DNA of 64,000 nucleotides, from NCBI RefSeq assembly GCF_000472705.1, contig NZ_KI421454.1, positions 37,200-101,199 of the forward strand, written 5' to 3'. The notes under the pieces are model-generated. The model ran no database searches, was not told the origin of the DNA, and saw only the letters and a program-made list of their open reading frames with translations. The translations under genes and the position numbers were made by a program. Each line of letters starts with the position of its first letter. The first letter of the stretch is position 1. The DNA is from Mesorhizobium erdmanii USDA 3471 (GTDB lineage: Bacteria; Pseudomonadota; Alphaproteobacteria; Rhizobiales; Rhizobiaceae). Shown here piece after piece: positions 45,359 to 54,405 of this stretch.

Positions 45359-46176
45359 AGCTTCTTGAAAGCTAACCCTTGTTTGGTGGAACATGGGCTC
45401 TGGTCGTCGACGCTGGCTTAATGCAGGGGCTGCACGCAGGAGATACAATGCACAGAGATCGCAAGCGGGTTAGCGGCATAATGGCTGGCCGACCGGTGTC
45501 ATCCCCAGGCTGCTGCAGCGTGCGGCTTGTCTGTCCCTCCATGATCTCTCGGAAGACAGTTCCGAATACTGCGACCGGTTGCCCGCCTTGTGTGTCGCCT
45601 CGATCTCATAACCGATGGTGAGCTGCTCAATGGGCTATCCTTCACCGGATAAGAGATGAAGTGCGAACGCTCCTCGGGGATCATGCCGATCGTACGTACG
45701 TCCTGCTTACTCTGGTCAGGCATAGAGCGCAATTTGTTGGCCCAGCTATGAAACTCTTGCCGGAAGTTAGCTCTGCCGCGTGCGTGATGGCTTGAGCGGA
45801 CTGACGCAACGAAGGCTCACGAGTATTCGGTTCCTGCCGTCATTATGACGAGACTCAACGGTACCTTCAACATCGGCGTGGTTCGACTCGCCGCGCGAAA
45901 ACAGGCAAATCTCGATTGAATCCGTCACGCGGTGTCAGCCTGGCATTGGTGCCTTCCCTTCTCAACAACTATCAAATCAGCATTCACGGATAGCCCAGTT
46001 TCTCACGTGCCGTAACGCCGTGCCTTCAGTTTCCACGTTCGCGTCGAGCTCGCGAGTGGCCAGAGTTCGGAGAACGGTCGAAGTCTAATCGCCGCGAAAT
46101 TCAACGGAGGGTCAGCGGGGCCACGGGGGCAAAGTGCGACGGTGTCTAAGCCGTCTTTATGAGGGGAGAGGTACAC
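45359..46176 (+). other. Long leader between the nod box and virA
   Basis: This 818-base stretch has short frames on both strands (for example 45499-45732 minus) but none with family features. It may be the 5' leader of a NodD-driven virA transcript. No vir box or sigma-54 promoter is evident. Confidence 0.4.
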
Positions 46177-48720
46177 ATGGTTTTCCTGTTCCAGCAGCAT
46201 CCGGCCGCACACCGAAGCAATGAGGAGCTAGAATTCAGATCGGACTTTCGCAAGGCGCGCACCGCGCATCAAACGCCGTTTCGTTGTGAAAAAAGGCTCA
46301 GTACCGACAACGTTTTTGTAATCGCCCTGGCGGCCTCGTTTGCGCTCTTGTTCGGGATACAGAGGCAGGACCCACAGGTCGACGAGGCGGTCCTAAGTGA
46401 ACTGCGAACGATTCAGATCAACTACGCATTGCTCCAGCGCGATGTCGCCCGCGCTCGAACCGACATGGTATTGGACTTCCGCCCCGTTGATTCTACCCTC
46501 CAAGCATTGCAAAGGAACGTTACAAACTTGCAACGCCTTGCCGAGATTTCGCCCGATGAGAGCTCCGGAGCGCACTCCAGGTTGCTTGCACAGCTCAAAA
46601 AGTCCGTCGAGAACACGGAGGCTGCCATCTCGGCAGCGGCTGCGCAAAATGAGCTTCTGCAAAGCTCTCTCGTACGGTTTGCTCGCTCGGTTAATCGCCT
46701 TGAGGGGGCGCCGTCCAACAGGCTTGAACTCTCCAATTTGATCCTTCAGTTTTCGGCCAGACTACCGGGATTCAGCCTCGCATCACAGATCGATCAGTCT
46801 CTCAGCCGACTTCCTCCGAGCCAGGACCAAGCCACCCACGATGTTGTCCGCAACGGCCGCGCTATCCTGTCCGCGTTGTCGAGAGTGGACCGAGCAGCCG
46901 ATCGGATCGCATCCTTTAACACGTTCGCCAAGGCCGCCGAACTGGAGCGCGAATATCTGAAAGACTACAGCTTGGCCAGCGCGCAAGCGCAGCGCACACG
47001 ACTTTTCTTTGGCTCGGTGTCCATATGCCTCTGCTTGTTTGCGATCATTCGGGCCTTCAGGCTGCATGTGCGGACGAACCGGTTGGAAAGGCGGCTGGAG
47101 CTTGAAGAGGCAATGCGTGAGATCGAAGCTCGCTTCAACGAAAGTAAAGCAAAGAACGCGTCGCCGCGCTTTTCAACGGAAGCAGCGCTTAGACTTGTTC
47201 AACGCGCTTTCGACGCGGATCACTGCGCGCTTGCTCAGGTGGATCCGAGTCTCAGCAGGCATACCGAGTGCTTTGTGACGAACACGTGCATGCGTGTCTG
47301 GAACGTCGCGCTTCTTGATGAAGTCGTTTCACTTGTCCGCGCCGGACGGCCAGTGTTTCGCGTCGTTCCGGCGGCGGAAATGGTTCGCACCGCCCTAGAC
47401 ACTTCCGGTGTTTGTCAAATTGTTGCTTGCAGGGCCTCCGATCAGCAGGCTGTGGTTTGCATCCTTGTTTTTGAACGAGATCGCTCACTCCCCTCAGCAG
47501 GCGACCTGTGGGTTCTTGCCAGTGCCATTGTGCGTTTGAGCAACCATCTTGAAATGCAACGTGTAAATGCCGAACGCGACCTTCTGGTGAGTCGATGGGA
47601 GCAGGTGGAAAGGCTGAGGACCGTCGGCACGATCGCAAGCGGCGCCACACATGAGTTCAACAATATTTTAGGCGCAATAATCGGATATTCAGAAATTGCC
47701 CAAGGTCTGGTGCGTCGCCCCTCCAGAATACGGAACCACATCGACCAAATCATCTTAGCTGGACACCGCGCCAAGCTGATCGTTGACCAGATCTTGTCAC
47801 TCAGCCGAAACCGCAAGCGCGTTGCAGTGCCTTTCAACGTCTCCGAAATTGTCATGGATCTTGCGCCATTGCTGCGGGTTACAGTTCGTGCGGGTGTTCA
47901 GTTGAACTTCAGGATCAACGAGTGGCAAACGGTGGTCGAGGGCAGCCCAACCGAGATGCAGCAGATTCTCATGAACCTGTGCAAGAACGCGTCGGAGGCT
48001 GTCTTGAACGAGGGCCGCGTCGAGGTTAGCGTTTCTCGCGCCCAGGTGTGCCAAACCAAGCCGCTGGCTCAGGGCACCTTGAGACCTGGAGATTACGTTC
48101 TCCTCTCCATCAGCGACGATGGCCCAGGAATCGCAAGTTCGATACTTCCGCATGTCTTTGAGCCCTTTTTTACCACGCGCTCTCTCGTCGGCGGGACCGG
48201 GCTAGGTCTTGCTGCAGTTGACAGGCACGTGAGCGCGCTCGCAGGATACCTAGACGTCACCTCGGTTGTTGGCCGAGGTACGCGCTTTGATATCTACTTG
48301 CCAGCCTCCGAGGAGGAGCCAGTCAGCGCTGACGTCACTTTCGGCCCATACAGCGGATCACCGGCCAACGGCGGAATCATTGCAGTCGTGGAGCCCGATC
48401 CAGCAGAGTTGGAGATTCACAAGGACAATATCGCCGCGCTGGGTTATGAGCCGATCGGCTTCGCGACCTTCGAAAGTCTTTGCGGCTGGATAGAGAGCGG
48501 GAAGGCAGCTGACCTGCTGATTTTGGCGAAGACGCCTTTCCTCGAGCGAGGACGGGCAGAGTCCGTATGCCCGGCCATCATGACGGTGCCTTTCATAGTC
48601 ATCGGTGACATCGACCCCACGCCGGTCACATCTGACAATCAGGCCTTCGTCCTTCGGCTAGCGAGACCGGTCTCGTCCAGGACAATAGAGCATGCGATTC
48701 GTATAATGATGATGGCGTGA
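46177..48720 (+). CDS. virA: VirA-type membrane sensor histidine kinase
   Basis: About 847 residues. A first membrane helix (VFVIALAASFALLFGI), a coiled periplasmic domain, a second helix (LFFGSVSICLCLFAIIRAF) and a GAF-like linker are followed by a kinase core. The core has the phosphorylated His in SGATHEFNNILGAIIGYSEI and the N, G1 and G2 boxes (NLCKNASEAV, DDGPGIAS, GGTGLGLAAV). The C-terminal receiver-like domain has LLILAKTPF where an acceptor Asp is expected, so it probably cannot be phosphorylated. Architecture and length match Agrobacterium VirA. The ATG at 46177 has a GGGGAGAGG site; an ATG at 46159 is an alternative. Its partner VirG is at 59554. Confidence 0.9.
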   Translation: MVFLFQQHPAAHRSNEELEFRSDFRKARTAHQTPFRCEKRLSTDNVFVIALAASFALLFGIQRQDPQVDEAVLSELRTIQINYALLQRDVARARTDMVLDFRPVDSTLQALQRNVTNLQRLAEISPDESSGAHSRLLAQLKKSVENTEAAISAAAAQNELLQSSLVRFARSVNRLEGAPSNRLELSNLILQFSARLPGFSLASQIDQSLSRLPPSQDQATHDVVRNGRAILSALSRVDRAADRIASFNTFAKAAELEREYLKDYSLASAQAQRTRLFFGSVSICLCLFAIIRAFRLHVRTNRLERRLELEEAMREIEARFNESKAKNASPRFSTEAALRLVQRAFDADHCALAQVDPSLSRHTECFVTNTCMRVWNVALLDEVVSLVRAGRPVFRVVPAAEMVRTALDTSGVCQIVACRASDQQAVVCILVFERDRSLPSAGDLWVLASAIVRLSNHLEMQRVNAERDLLVSRWEQVERLRTVGTIASGATHEFNNILGAIIGYSEIAQGLVRRPSRIRNHIDQIILAGHRAKLIVDQILSLSRNRKRVAVPFNVSEIVMDLAPLLRVTVRAGVQLNFRINEWQTVVEGSPTEMQQILMNLCKNASEAVLNEGRVEVSVSRAQVCQTKPLAQGTLRPGDYVLLSISDDGPGIASSILPHVFEPFFTTRSLVGGTGLGLAAVDRHVSALAGYLDVTSVVGRGTRFDIYLPASEEEPVSADVTFGPYSGSPANGGIIAVVEPDPAELEIHKDNIAALGYEPIGFATFESLCGWIESGKAADLLILAKTPFLERGRAESVCPAIMTVPFIVIGDIDPTPVTSDNQAFVLRLARPVSSRTIEHAIRIMMMA

Positions 48721-48839
48721 TGCCGCCGACTCGCTCATTCTATGCAAGTGTGAGAAGGCCTGGCAAAAGACATCGAAGCAGAACAAAACGACGCGTCGCA
48801 TCACAATGGACTTATCGATCCCGAGACGTTGTTCTAGCC

Positions 48840-49880
48840 TTAGTGCTTGTTAAGGAGGTCGGCTACTGTCTCTCCCCGTCGCCGGGCATCGGCGGCGAGC
48901 CATACCTCTCCCACCTCGTACAGGTCACCTTGGGTGTGGAACGGCACAATGACGTCAACGGCAGCCGACAGCATGTCAAGAAGCGTTCGATCTTCCACAG
49001 CGGCTCCTTGCGGGCTGCTCTTGACGAGGGAAAAGAGCTTTTTGAAGCCCTGGACCGGATCAGCCCCATGGATCGTTGATATTGATCCCGCATGGCCGGA
49101 GACGACTTCGCTAAGGTAGGCCCATGCAGCATCATCGCGCATCTCGCCGAGCAATATTCGGTCAGGGCGCATGCGCAAGCTCGCTTGCAGCAGTTGCTCG
49201 GCTGTCACCGCACCTACGCCGGCTCGGTCCTTCGGATAGAGTAACCGGACATGGTTCTCGTGCGGGATTACAAGCTCCAGCGTGTCCTCGATACTTATCA
49301 GTCTCTCTTGCGGGGGTATAGCGTTGATCAAAGTCTTGCTCATTGTCGTTTTGCCGCTTCCAGTAGGTCCGCAAAGCAGCATCGTGAGCCGTCCCGAAAC
49401 ACACGCTTGCAAAAACTTCTCCAAGTCACCATCGTCGTATTGCTGAAGAATAGTTTGGTCCTGCCGCTCTTGGCGCTGTTTTCGTGACCGCCATTGATTC
49501 CAGCGTGAGTATTCGTAGCGAGAAGAAACTTCCTTCAGTTCGGTCACACGACTTGAAGGACGCCGTATCGTCAGGCTTACTGTTCCTGAGGGAACAGCGG
49601 GCGGCAAACAGATCTGCAGCCGCTCTCCGTTCGGCAGCTCAGTCGCACAGAGGGGGCTTTGCGGTCCGACATCTTGCTTGCGCAGCGCTCCAGCGAGAAT
49701 CGCGATGTCCTCCAGATCGTTATAACCTAGTGGTAGCGGATGTTTCGTGAAGACGCCGGCTTGTCGCACAAACGCTTCCCCAGGCCGGTTGATAGCGACC
49801 TCTTCGGTCCTCGGCTCCTCAAGCCATTTCAGAACGGGGTCGAGAAGCAAACGCAATTGAGGGTCAGCCTCCGATCGCAT
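48840..49880 (-). CDS. virB11: VirB11 traffic ATPase of the vir type IV secretion system
   Basis: A 346-residue ATPase with Walker A CGPTGSGKTT, LISIEDTLELVI, RMRPDRILLGEMRDDAAW and SGHAGSISTIHG. It matches Agrobacterium VirB11 in length. Its ATG (49880) overlaps the end of virB10 by 17 bases. It converges on virA with 119 bases between their ends. It powers pilus assembly and substrate transfer with VirB4. Confidence 0.93.
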   Translation of the reverse strand: MRSEADPQLRLLLDPVLKWLEEPRTEEVAINRPGEAFVRQAGVFTKHPLPLGYNDLEDIAILAGALRKQDVGPQSPLCATELPNGERLQICLPPAVPSGTVSLTIRRPSSRVTELKEVSSRYEYSRWNQWRSRKQRQERQDQTILQQYDDGDLEKFLQACVSGRLTMLLCGPTGSGKTTMSKTLINAIPPQERLISIEDTLELVIPHENHVRLLYPKDRAGVGAVTAEQLLQASLRMRPDRILLGEMRDDAAWAYLSEVVSGHAGSISTIHGADPVQGFKKLFSLVKSSPQGAAVEDRTLLDMLSAAVDVIVPFHTQGDLYEVGEVWLAADARRRGETVADLLNKH

Positions 49881-51003
49881 TGTTGTCTCTCCGGCGTTGG
49901 CGATGTTGGGGGGCTGGCGCCACGACGGTTGCCGTGAGACCGTATACATCCGAGAAATCGAGGTCGCGAGCCACAAAGATGGATACAGCATCTCCCTGGT
50001 TTTTCTTCAGGGTTGGCGGGATGTTGACCGTCGCTCTCAGTGTCGTCTCGACGGCTTGTCCGCCATTGCTCTGGAAGCTGTTGATGCCGCTTCCTCCGCC
50101 AGAGCTCGCCGCGTATTGACCGGCCGCCTGGAACGCGCCTTGAAGGACGCTCATCAGCATTGCTCCGCCAAAGCGTTCCCGGAAGTGATTATCCACCGTG
50201 CCAGGCACTCCGGAGCGGCCGAGCTCGTCAGCGCCCGGCGATGCTATCGAAACGAGGGCATGGTCAGGTGTTTCGATGCGCGTCCACAGCACGAAGACAC
50301 GCGCATCCCCCTGTTCGAGACCATGCTGGATCTCGCCAATCACGGTCGTCCCACGATCCAAGAGCACGACATTGTTGGTGGCGCCGCGGACGTCTTTAGG
50401 TAAGACGCACTTCACATAACCGGGTAAATTTGTGTCGACTGCCGTTTGCAAAAGGCAAGGAATGATCGTTCCCTGAGTAATCACGAGATCAGGGTGCGGC
50501 AAAAGTGTGGCCCGGCTCGGCTCCTGTATGTCTGGCTTCAATCGGCCCGACAGGTCGCCACCGATCGAAATCTCATCCGCGGTCGCGGGAGCATCCTTGT
50601 GGTCGTCTTCGCTCCGCTGAGCCACGTCGGGCTTTTGACTGCTGCTGCTGTAGGCGAAAATTGGTGACTCCTCGGGCGGCGGTTCAGCTGCCGCGGGTTG
50701 CGGCGTGGATGGCGCAGGATCTGCCGCCTGCGCCGCCTTTGCGGGTGCTGGAGGTTCGGGAGCAAGCTCAATAGGCACGGGGCGGAACGGCTCGGCGTTC
50801 GGGGAAATTGGCGGGTTTGGCTGAGATGGTTCGTCTTGTGTGCTGGGACGACTTCCGAGCCAGATGAGCGACAGAGATGAGATGAGAACAAGACCGGCGA
50901 CGGCCAATTTCTGTGATCCCGAAACATGCCGGCGGGCCGGCTCCGAGACCAACGATCCGGATGCATTTACATCGTGTCCCGACTGTGGGCCGGTTTCATT
51001 CAT
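49864..51003 (-). CDS. virB10: VirB10 envelope-spanning channel protein
   Basis: About 379 residues: a cytoplasmic start MNETGPQSGHDVNASG, membrane helix LAVAGLVLISSLSLIWLG, a proline-rich spacer and the C-terminal VirB10 barrel (LPGYVKCVLPKDVRGATNN, LLDRGTTVIGEIQHGLEQG). It senses ATP use and gates the outer pore. The ATG at 51003 overlaps the virB9 stop (ATGA). Confidence 0.92.
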   Translation of the reverse strand: MNETGPQSGHDVNASGSLVSEPARRHVSGSQKLAVAGLVLISSLSLIWLGSRPSTQDEPSQPNPPISPNAEPFRPVPIELAPEPPAPAKAAQAADPAPSTPQPAAAEPPPEESPIFAYSSSSQKPDVAQRSEDDHKDAPATADEISIGGDLSGRLKPDIQEPSRATLLPHPDLVITQGTIIPCLLQTAVDTNLPGYVKCVLPKDVRGATNNVVLLDRGTTVIGEIQHGLEQGDARVFVLWTRIETPDHALVSIASPGADELGRSGVPGTVDNHFRERFGGAMLMSVLQGAFQAAGQYAASSGGGSGINSFQSNGGQAVETTLRATVNIPPTLKKNQGDAVSIFVARDLDFSDVYGLTATVVAPAPQHRQRRRDNNAIGG

Positions 51004-51881
51004 CGGCCCGAGCCTTTCAAAACGCGCCACACGTCGGGTCTCACTGTACCGGTCCCCGGCGCTTGTCCAACAGGATCATATGCCCTGTTGAAAATCGACA
51101 ATACCGTATTGCCATCTCTCAGACGCCATTCCCGGGCGACTGCGGATACTTCAACATAGTCGCCTTTGACTGTGAAGTTGGCAGCGGCTTCCTTGCCGTC
51201 GGGATTGATAATGTAGAGGGAGGGTATACGGGAATTGCTTGCGAAGCCAAATACGGTGGTAAAGCCATTGTCGAAAACCTGCAGCGGCGCCAGCGATCGA
51301 TCGCCCTTTGCGACGTAGTGAAAATTGCTTTCGTCGGAACTGGCAGTTGTACCGGGCCGATTCAACAAATCCTGAACCCTCTGTTCCTGCAGCACCTTTG
51401 CCCGGGCCTGACCAAGAATCGAGCGCTTTTCTGCTGCCTGTCTCAAAGCAGCGGCCTCATCACCGGGATAAGTGAACTGCACACTGTAGTATAAGTCAGG
51501 TTGCTGCTCATCTAGTTTTGGCATCGCTCTCGTTGAAATGCTGAAGACATATCTGCGGGTACCGGACTCACTGTCGGCCAGAACGACGACCGGCTGCGGC
51601 GGCAGGATCCGGCTGGCCTTAAAGAACAGGTAGTTGGCGCGTGGGAGCGCAGCCAAGTCTTTGCTATTGGAAACGGCCACGGCTGCGACGGTCTCGTTGG
51701 CCGCGAATGTGACGACCAGCGTTGCCCCCACCGCGGTCGACAGGCGCACCACTTCGTCGGGACGGTAAGCCAAGTAGCGCATCCGCGCATCATGCTTGCC
51801 GGCAAGCGGGGTGTCTTCCGCGGAAGCCTCCAGCGTTAAGAGTAGTGAACAGGCCAGGGCGAGAAACGCTCTTTTTGTCAT
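51000..51881 (-). CDS. virB9: VirB9 outer-membrane complex protein
   Basis: A 293-residue periplasmic protein with signal peptide MTKRAFLALACSLLLTLEAS. VirB9 features are YLAYRPDEVVRLSTAVGATL, RYVFSISTRAM and IPSLYIINPDGKEA. In Agrobacterium, VirB9 is joined to VirB7 by a disulfide. Here the mature protein has no cysteine (VLSIFNRAYD near the end where a cysteine would be expected). The start overlaps virB8 by four bases. Confidence 0.92.
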   Translation of the reverse strand: MTKRAFLALACSLLLTLEASAEDTPLAGKHDARMRYLAYRPDEVVRLSTAVGATLVVTFAANETVAAVAVSNSKDLAALPRANYLFFKASRILPPQPVVVLADSESGTRRYVFSISTRAMPKLDEQQPDLYYSVQFTYPGDEAAALRQAAEKRSILGQARAKVLQEQRVQDLLNRPGTTASSDESNFHYVAKGDRSLAPLQVFDNGFTTVFGFASNSRIPSLYIINPDGKEAAANFTVKGDYVEVSAVAREWRLRDGNTVLSIFNRAYDPVGQAPGTGTVRPDVWRVLKGSGR

Positions 51882-52609
51882 GGCTGCACGTCACCCAGGT
51901 TCGACACGCTATCTTCCGAGGTTTGATAGGAAGTGACGAGTAGACCTCCCGGATTGGTGAGCCTTGATTGGGCAGGCAGATCTGTCAGGCGCTCGTAGCG
52001 GATGGTTGCTGTCCAGGTGGTCACCAGCGGCATCTGCCCATCGATGGAAAGGGTGCGTTTGTATCGGATCTGTTGAACGTCCGGACTGATGTCGTTTGAG
52101 GAAATATGCCCGACTTCGAGCTTGCCGAGCTTGCCGACTGTGACTTGCGGCGAGGTGGGATTCGGATAATTGAAGAAATCTTGATATTGCTGCCGCACAG
52201 CCGGTGCGCTGAAACTGGATACGAGGTCATAGCCGTATTGGGCGGAATCGGCTGTGTAGCTCTCGCGCAGGCGTACATATTCCCACAGCGAAGCATTTAT
52301 GACGGCTCGCTCTTGGGTTGCCGGCAGTCGAGAGACTGACACTTCGCTGTCAACTGTTCCATCCGGGCGTACCCAGAGGAACACAGGTACGAGCTTGGCC
52401 AACGGGACCATGGCAGCGATGGTAAATGCCTGCGCAACATTTCCTAGGACCGCCGCTGCCGCAAAGGCTATGAGGGCCTTTGACAGGCGCCGCGCAGACT
52501 TCGCTCGTGAAGTTTGAAACGCTTCCACCTTCTTATAGTGGGCGGCTAGCGTTTCTCTCTCCACCAGAAGGGCATGTTCAGGAAATTTCACTTGGGCTCT
52601 TTCGCACAT
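51878..52609 (-). CDS. virB8: VirB8 inner-membrane assembly factor
   Basis: A 243-residue protein with one membrane helix (LIAFAAAAVLGNVAQAFTIA) and a periplasmic NTF2-like domain (INASLWEYVRLRESYTADS, VRQQYQDFFNYPNP). VirB8 nucleates channel assembly. The start at 52609 overlaps the virB7 end by 22 bases and lacks a strong ribosome site, suggesting coupling. Confidence 0.9.
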   Translation of the reverse strand: MCERAQVKFPEHALLVERETLAAHYKKVEAFQTSRAKSARRLSKALIAFAAAAVLGNVAQAFTIAAMVPLAKLVPVFLWVRPDGTVDSEVSVSRLPATQERAVINASLWEYVRLRESYTADSAQYGYDLVSSFSAPAVRQQYQDFFNYPNPTSPQVTVGKLGKLEVGHISSNDISPDVQQIRYKRTLSIDGQMPLVTTWTATIRYERLTDLPAQSRLTNPGGLLVTSYQTSEDSVSNLGDVQP

Positions 52610-52746
52610 TCGACTTGAAGATCTTCAGGGGAGGTTTCCCATTGTCCCACGTTCAGTTGGAATGGCGAACCCGTGCAGGTCGCAAGCTTATCGGTTGTCT
52701 TGCAGGCCGCCAAAGCCAGTATTGACAAAAGTAGATAGTATTTCAT
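52588..52746 (-). CDS. virB7: VirB7 lipoprotein of the T4SS outer-membrane complex
   Basis: A 52-residue lipoprotein MKYYLLLSILALAAC with lipobox LAAC and lipidated Cys15, then Cys24 at the position used in Agrobacterium for the disulfide to VirB9. An additional Cys47 lies near the end. NVGQW and SPEDLQ further match Agrobacterium VirB7. It anchors VirB9 in the outer membrane. Confidence 0.9.
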   Translation of the reverse strand: MKYYLLLSILALAACKTTDKLATCTGSPFQLNVGQWETSPEDLQVECAKEPK

Positions 52747-52772
52747 GTTGAGGTACCGCGCTTGTCGATTGA

Positions 52773-53660
52773 TTAACCACCTGCCGTTTTGGCAATGCGG
52801 CGATTGAGGCTGCTAAGAGATTGGTTCGCACCTGCCCAAGAACCGCCGGCTATGCTGCTGGCGATCGTCGGAAGCGCGACGATCAAAGCGTCACCAGCTA
52901 GGAAAAGCATATCGAGCTCGTAAAGCCCGATGATCTTGGCTGCTGTCGTACCCTTGTATTTGATCACCGCAAGCATGACTCCCAGCGCGACTGATTCGGC
53001 CGCGATAACTATCGTTGCAACGATGTTGAGGAGGACAAGCAGCAGCCCGTATGAGAGCAGTTGGCCGATCCATCTGGTAGCCATGTCTCGAGTGTGATCA
53101 AAAAGATAGCCTACAAGAACGAGGGGGCCGATCGCCAGGAGCACCTTCGTCAGAATTCCAACGGCATCATAGATCTCGAACGCTGTCCAGAGCGAGCCGT
53201 ACAAAATCCATTGCGCTCCCTGGAAGGCAAGTATGTCCTGCTGATTCATTGGCCCAATTTCGGAAGCAATCCGCTGAAAGGCACTCTGACTTGCAGCGAA
53301 CATTACGTCGAGCTTCTGGGGGATACCGATGAAGGGCAAGGTGCTTCCGCTGATCTGGTGGGCAAGCTTTGGAATCGTGTCGTCGAAGACCGATTCAATG
53401 TACAGCTGATAGTTGGCCTGCCCTAAGATGAGGGCGACGACAATCGATACCGTGACTACGCGCGAGATACCTCCGCGCGCGTCGACTTGACCGCGCATGA
53501 CCAGAAAGCCTTGGATTATGATCCAGAGCGTGACGCACGCAACCAGAGGCGCACTGACCGCCTCTTGGACGTTTCCAATCACTTTGTGCAGCCCCACCGT
53601 AAAGGCCCCATGAAAGATCGCGTGTATGGCCGTGAATGGCGCAGGAATTCTGAAAACCAT
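52773..53660 (-). CDS. virB6: VirB6 polytopic inner-membrane channel protein
   Basis: A 295-residue protein, the same length as Agrobacterium VirB6, with an N-terminal periplasmic start and about six membrane helices (LVACVTLWIIIQGFLVMRGQ; VVTVSIVVALILGQANYQLY). It forms part of the inner-membrane translocation path and lies 26 bases upstream of virB7. Confidence 0.9.
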   Translation of the reverse strand: MVFRIPAPFTAIHAIFHGAFTVGLHKVIGNVQEAVSAPLVACVTLWIIIQGFLVMRGQVDARGGISRVVTVSIVVALILGQANYQLYIESVFDDTIPKLAHQISGSTLPFIGIPQKLDVMFAASQSAFQRIASEIGPMNQQDILAFQGAQWILYGSLWTAFEIYDAVGILTKVLLAIGPLVLVGYLFDHTRDMATRWIGQLLSYGLLLVLLNIVATIVIAAESVALGVMLAVIKYKGTTAAKIIGLYELDMLFLAGDALIVALPTIASSIAGGSWAGANQSLSSLNRRIAKTAGG

Positions 53661-53717
53661 TGCGTGAACCTTATTTGCCCCTGATCAGCGCAGATGAGCC
53701 GGATGAACTAAGCGTCG

Positions 53718-54392
53718 CTACTCAAACATTCTGGCGGTGTCCTGGCGTTCGCGACGCTGCATCGCGGCCTCCTCTGCGGCGTGAAGGCTCGCTTGTGCAG
53801 TGGCCATCGTCAGCAGACTCGTGGCCTGGACATTTTGGATAATCGCATCATGAATCTGCTTGAGGACCAGACCGTTGGTGACGGTGGCCTGCACAATATT
53901 TCCCGAGCGGGAAAGCTGACCAAGCGTGTTGTCATTGGCCTTAAGGCGCTTGTCCATTACGCCCAGAGTGTCGGCTGCAAGGGCTGCGGCATTGATGGCA
54001 CCAGCGATTTGTCCCTGTAACAGTTTCGCTTCCGAATCCGTGCCGTCGACTTTCCGGTTTGGGTTGTCCGCAATTGCACGCGCTTTAATCGAAGTTGGCG
54101 CCTGACCCTCAAACATCTGCCTCTCAAGCTGATTGCCCGACGGGTAGTGATTTCCTTGGTTCAGTGAACTTAGCAGCCCCGTGACACCGAATGACGAACT
54201 TAGTATCTCCACCATTTCCATCGTGGAAGCGAGCGTCTGGGCTGACTTTATCAGGATCTGCGCGGTGGAAACCGCTGTTAAGCCCGCTTGTGTTACTACC
54301 GCCGGGTCGATGACGACAAATTGCGACCGGGCCTGTCCGCTAAGTAGAAAGGAAGCGGCAAGCGTCGTTGCTGCAAGCGTGGGAAATCTCAT
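53718..54392 (-). CDS. virB5: VirB5 minor pilin
   Basis: A 224-residue secreted protein with signal MRFPTLAATTLAASFLLSGQ ending ARS, then a mainly helical body (AQILIKSAQTLASTMEMVEI). VirB5 sits at the tip of the T pilus. It lies 13 bases after virB4 and 57 before virB6. Confidence 0.88.
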   Translation of the reverse strand: MRFPTLAATTLAASFLLSGQARSQFVVIDPAVVTQAGLTAVSTAQILIKSAQTLASTMEMVEILSSSFGVTGLLSSLNQGNHYPSGNQLERQMFEGQAPTSIKARAIADNPNRKVDGTDSEAKLLQGQIAGAINAAALAADTLGVMDKRLKANDNTLGQLSRSGNIVQATVTNGLVLKQIHDAIIQNVQATSLLTMATAQASLHAAEEAAMQRRERQDTARMFE

Positions 54393-54405
54393 GAATATTC
54401 CTCCG

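Noticed and set aside
45359..46176. Sigma-54/NifA promoter near virA and elsewhere
   Set aside because: TGGCA-type words were found, but none with a correctly spaced TTGC element and an upstream NifA site.
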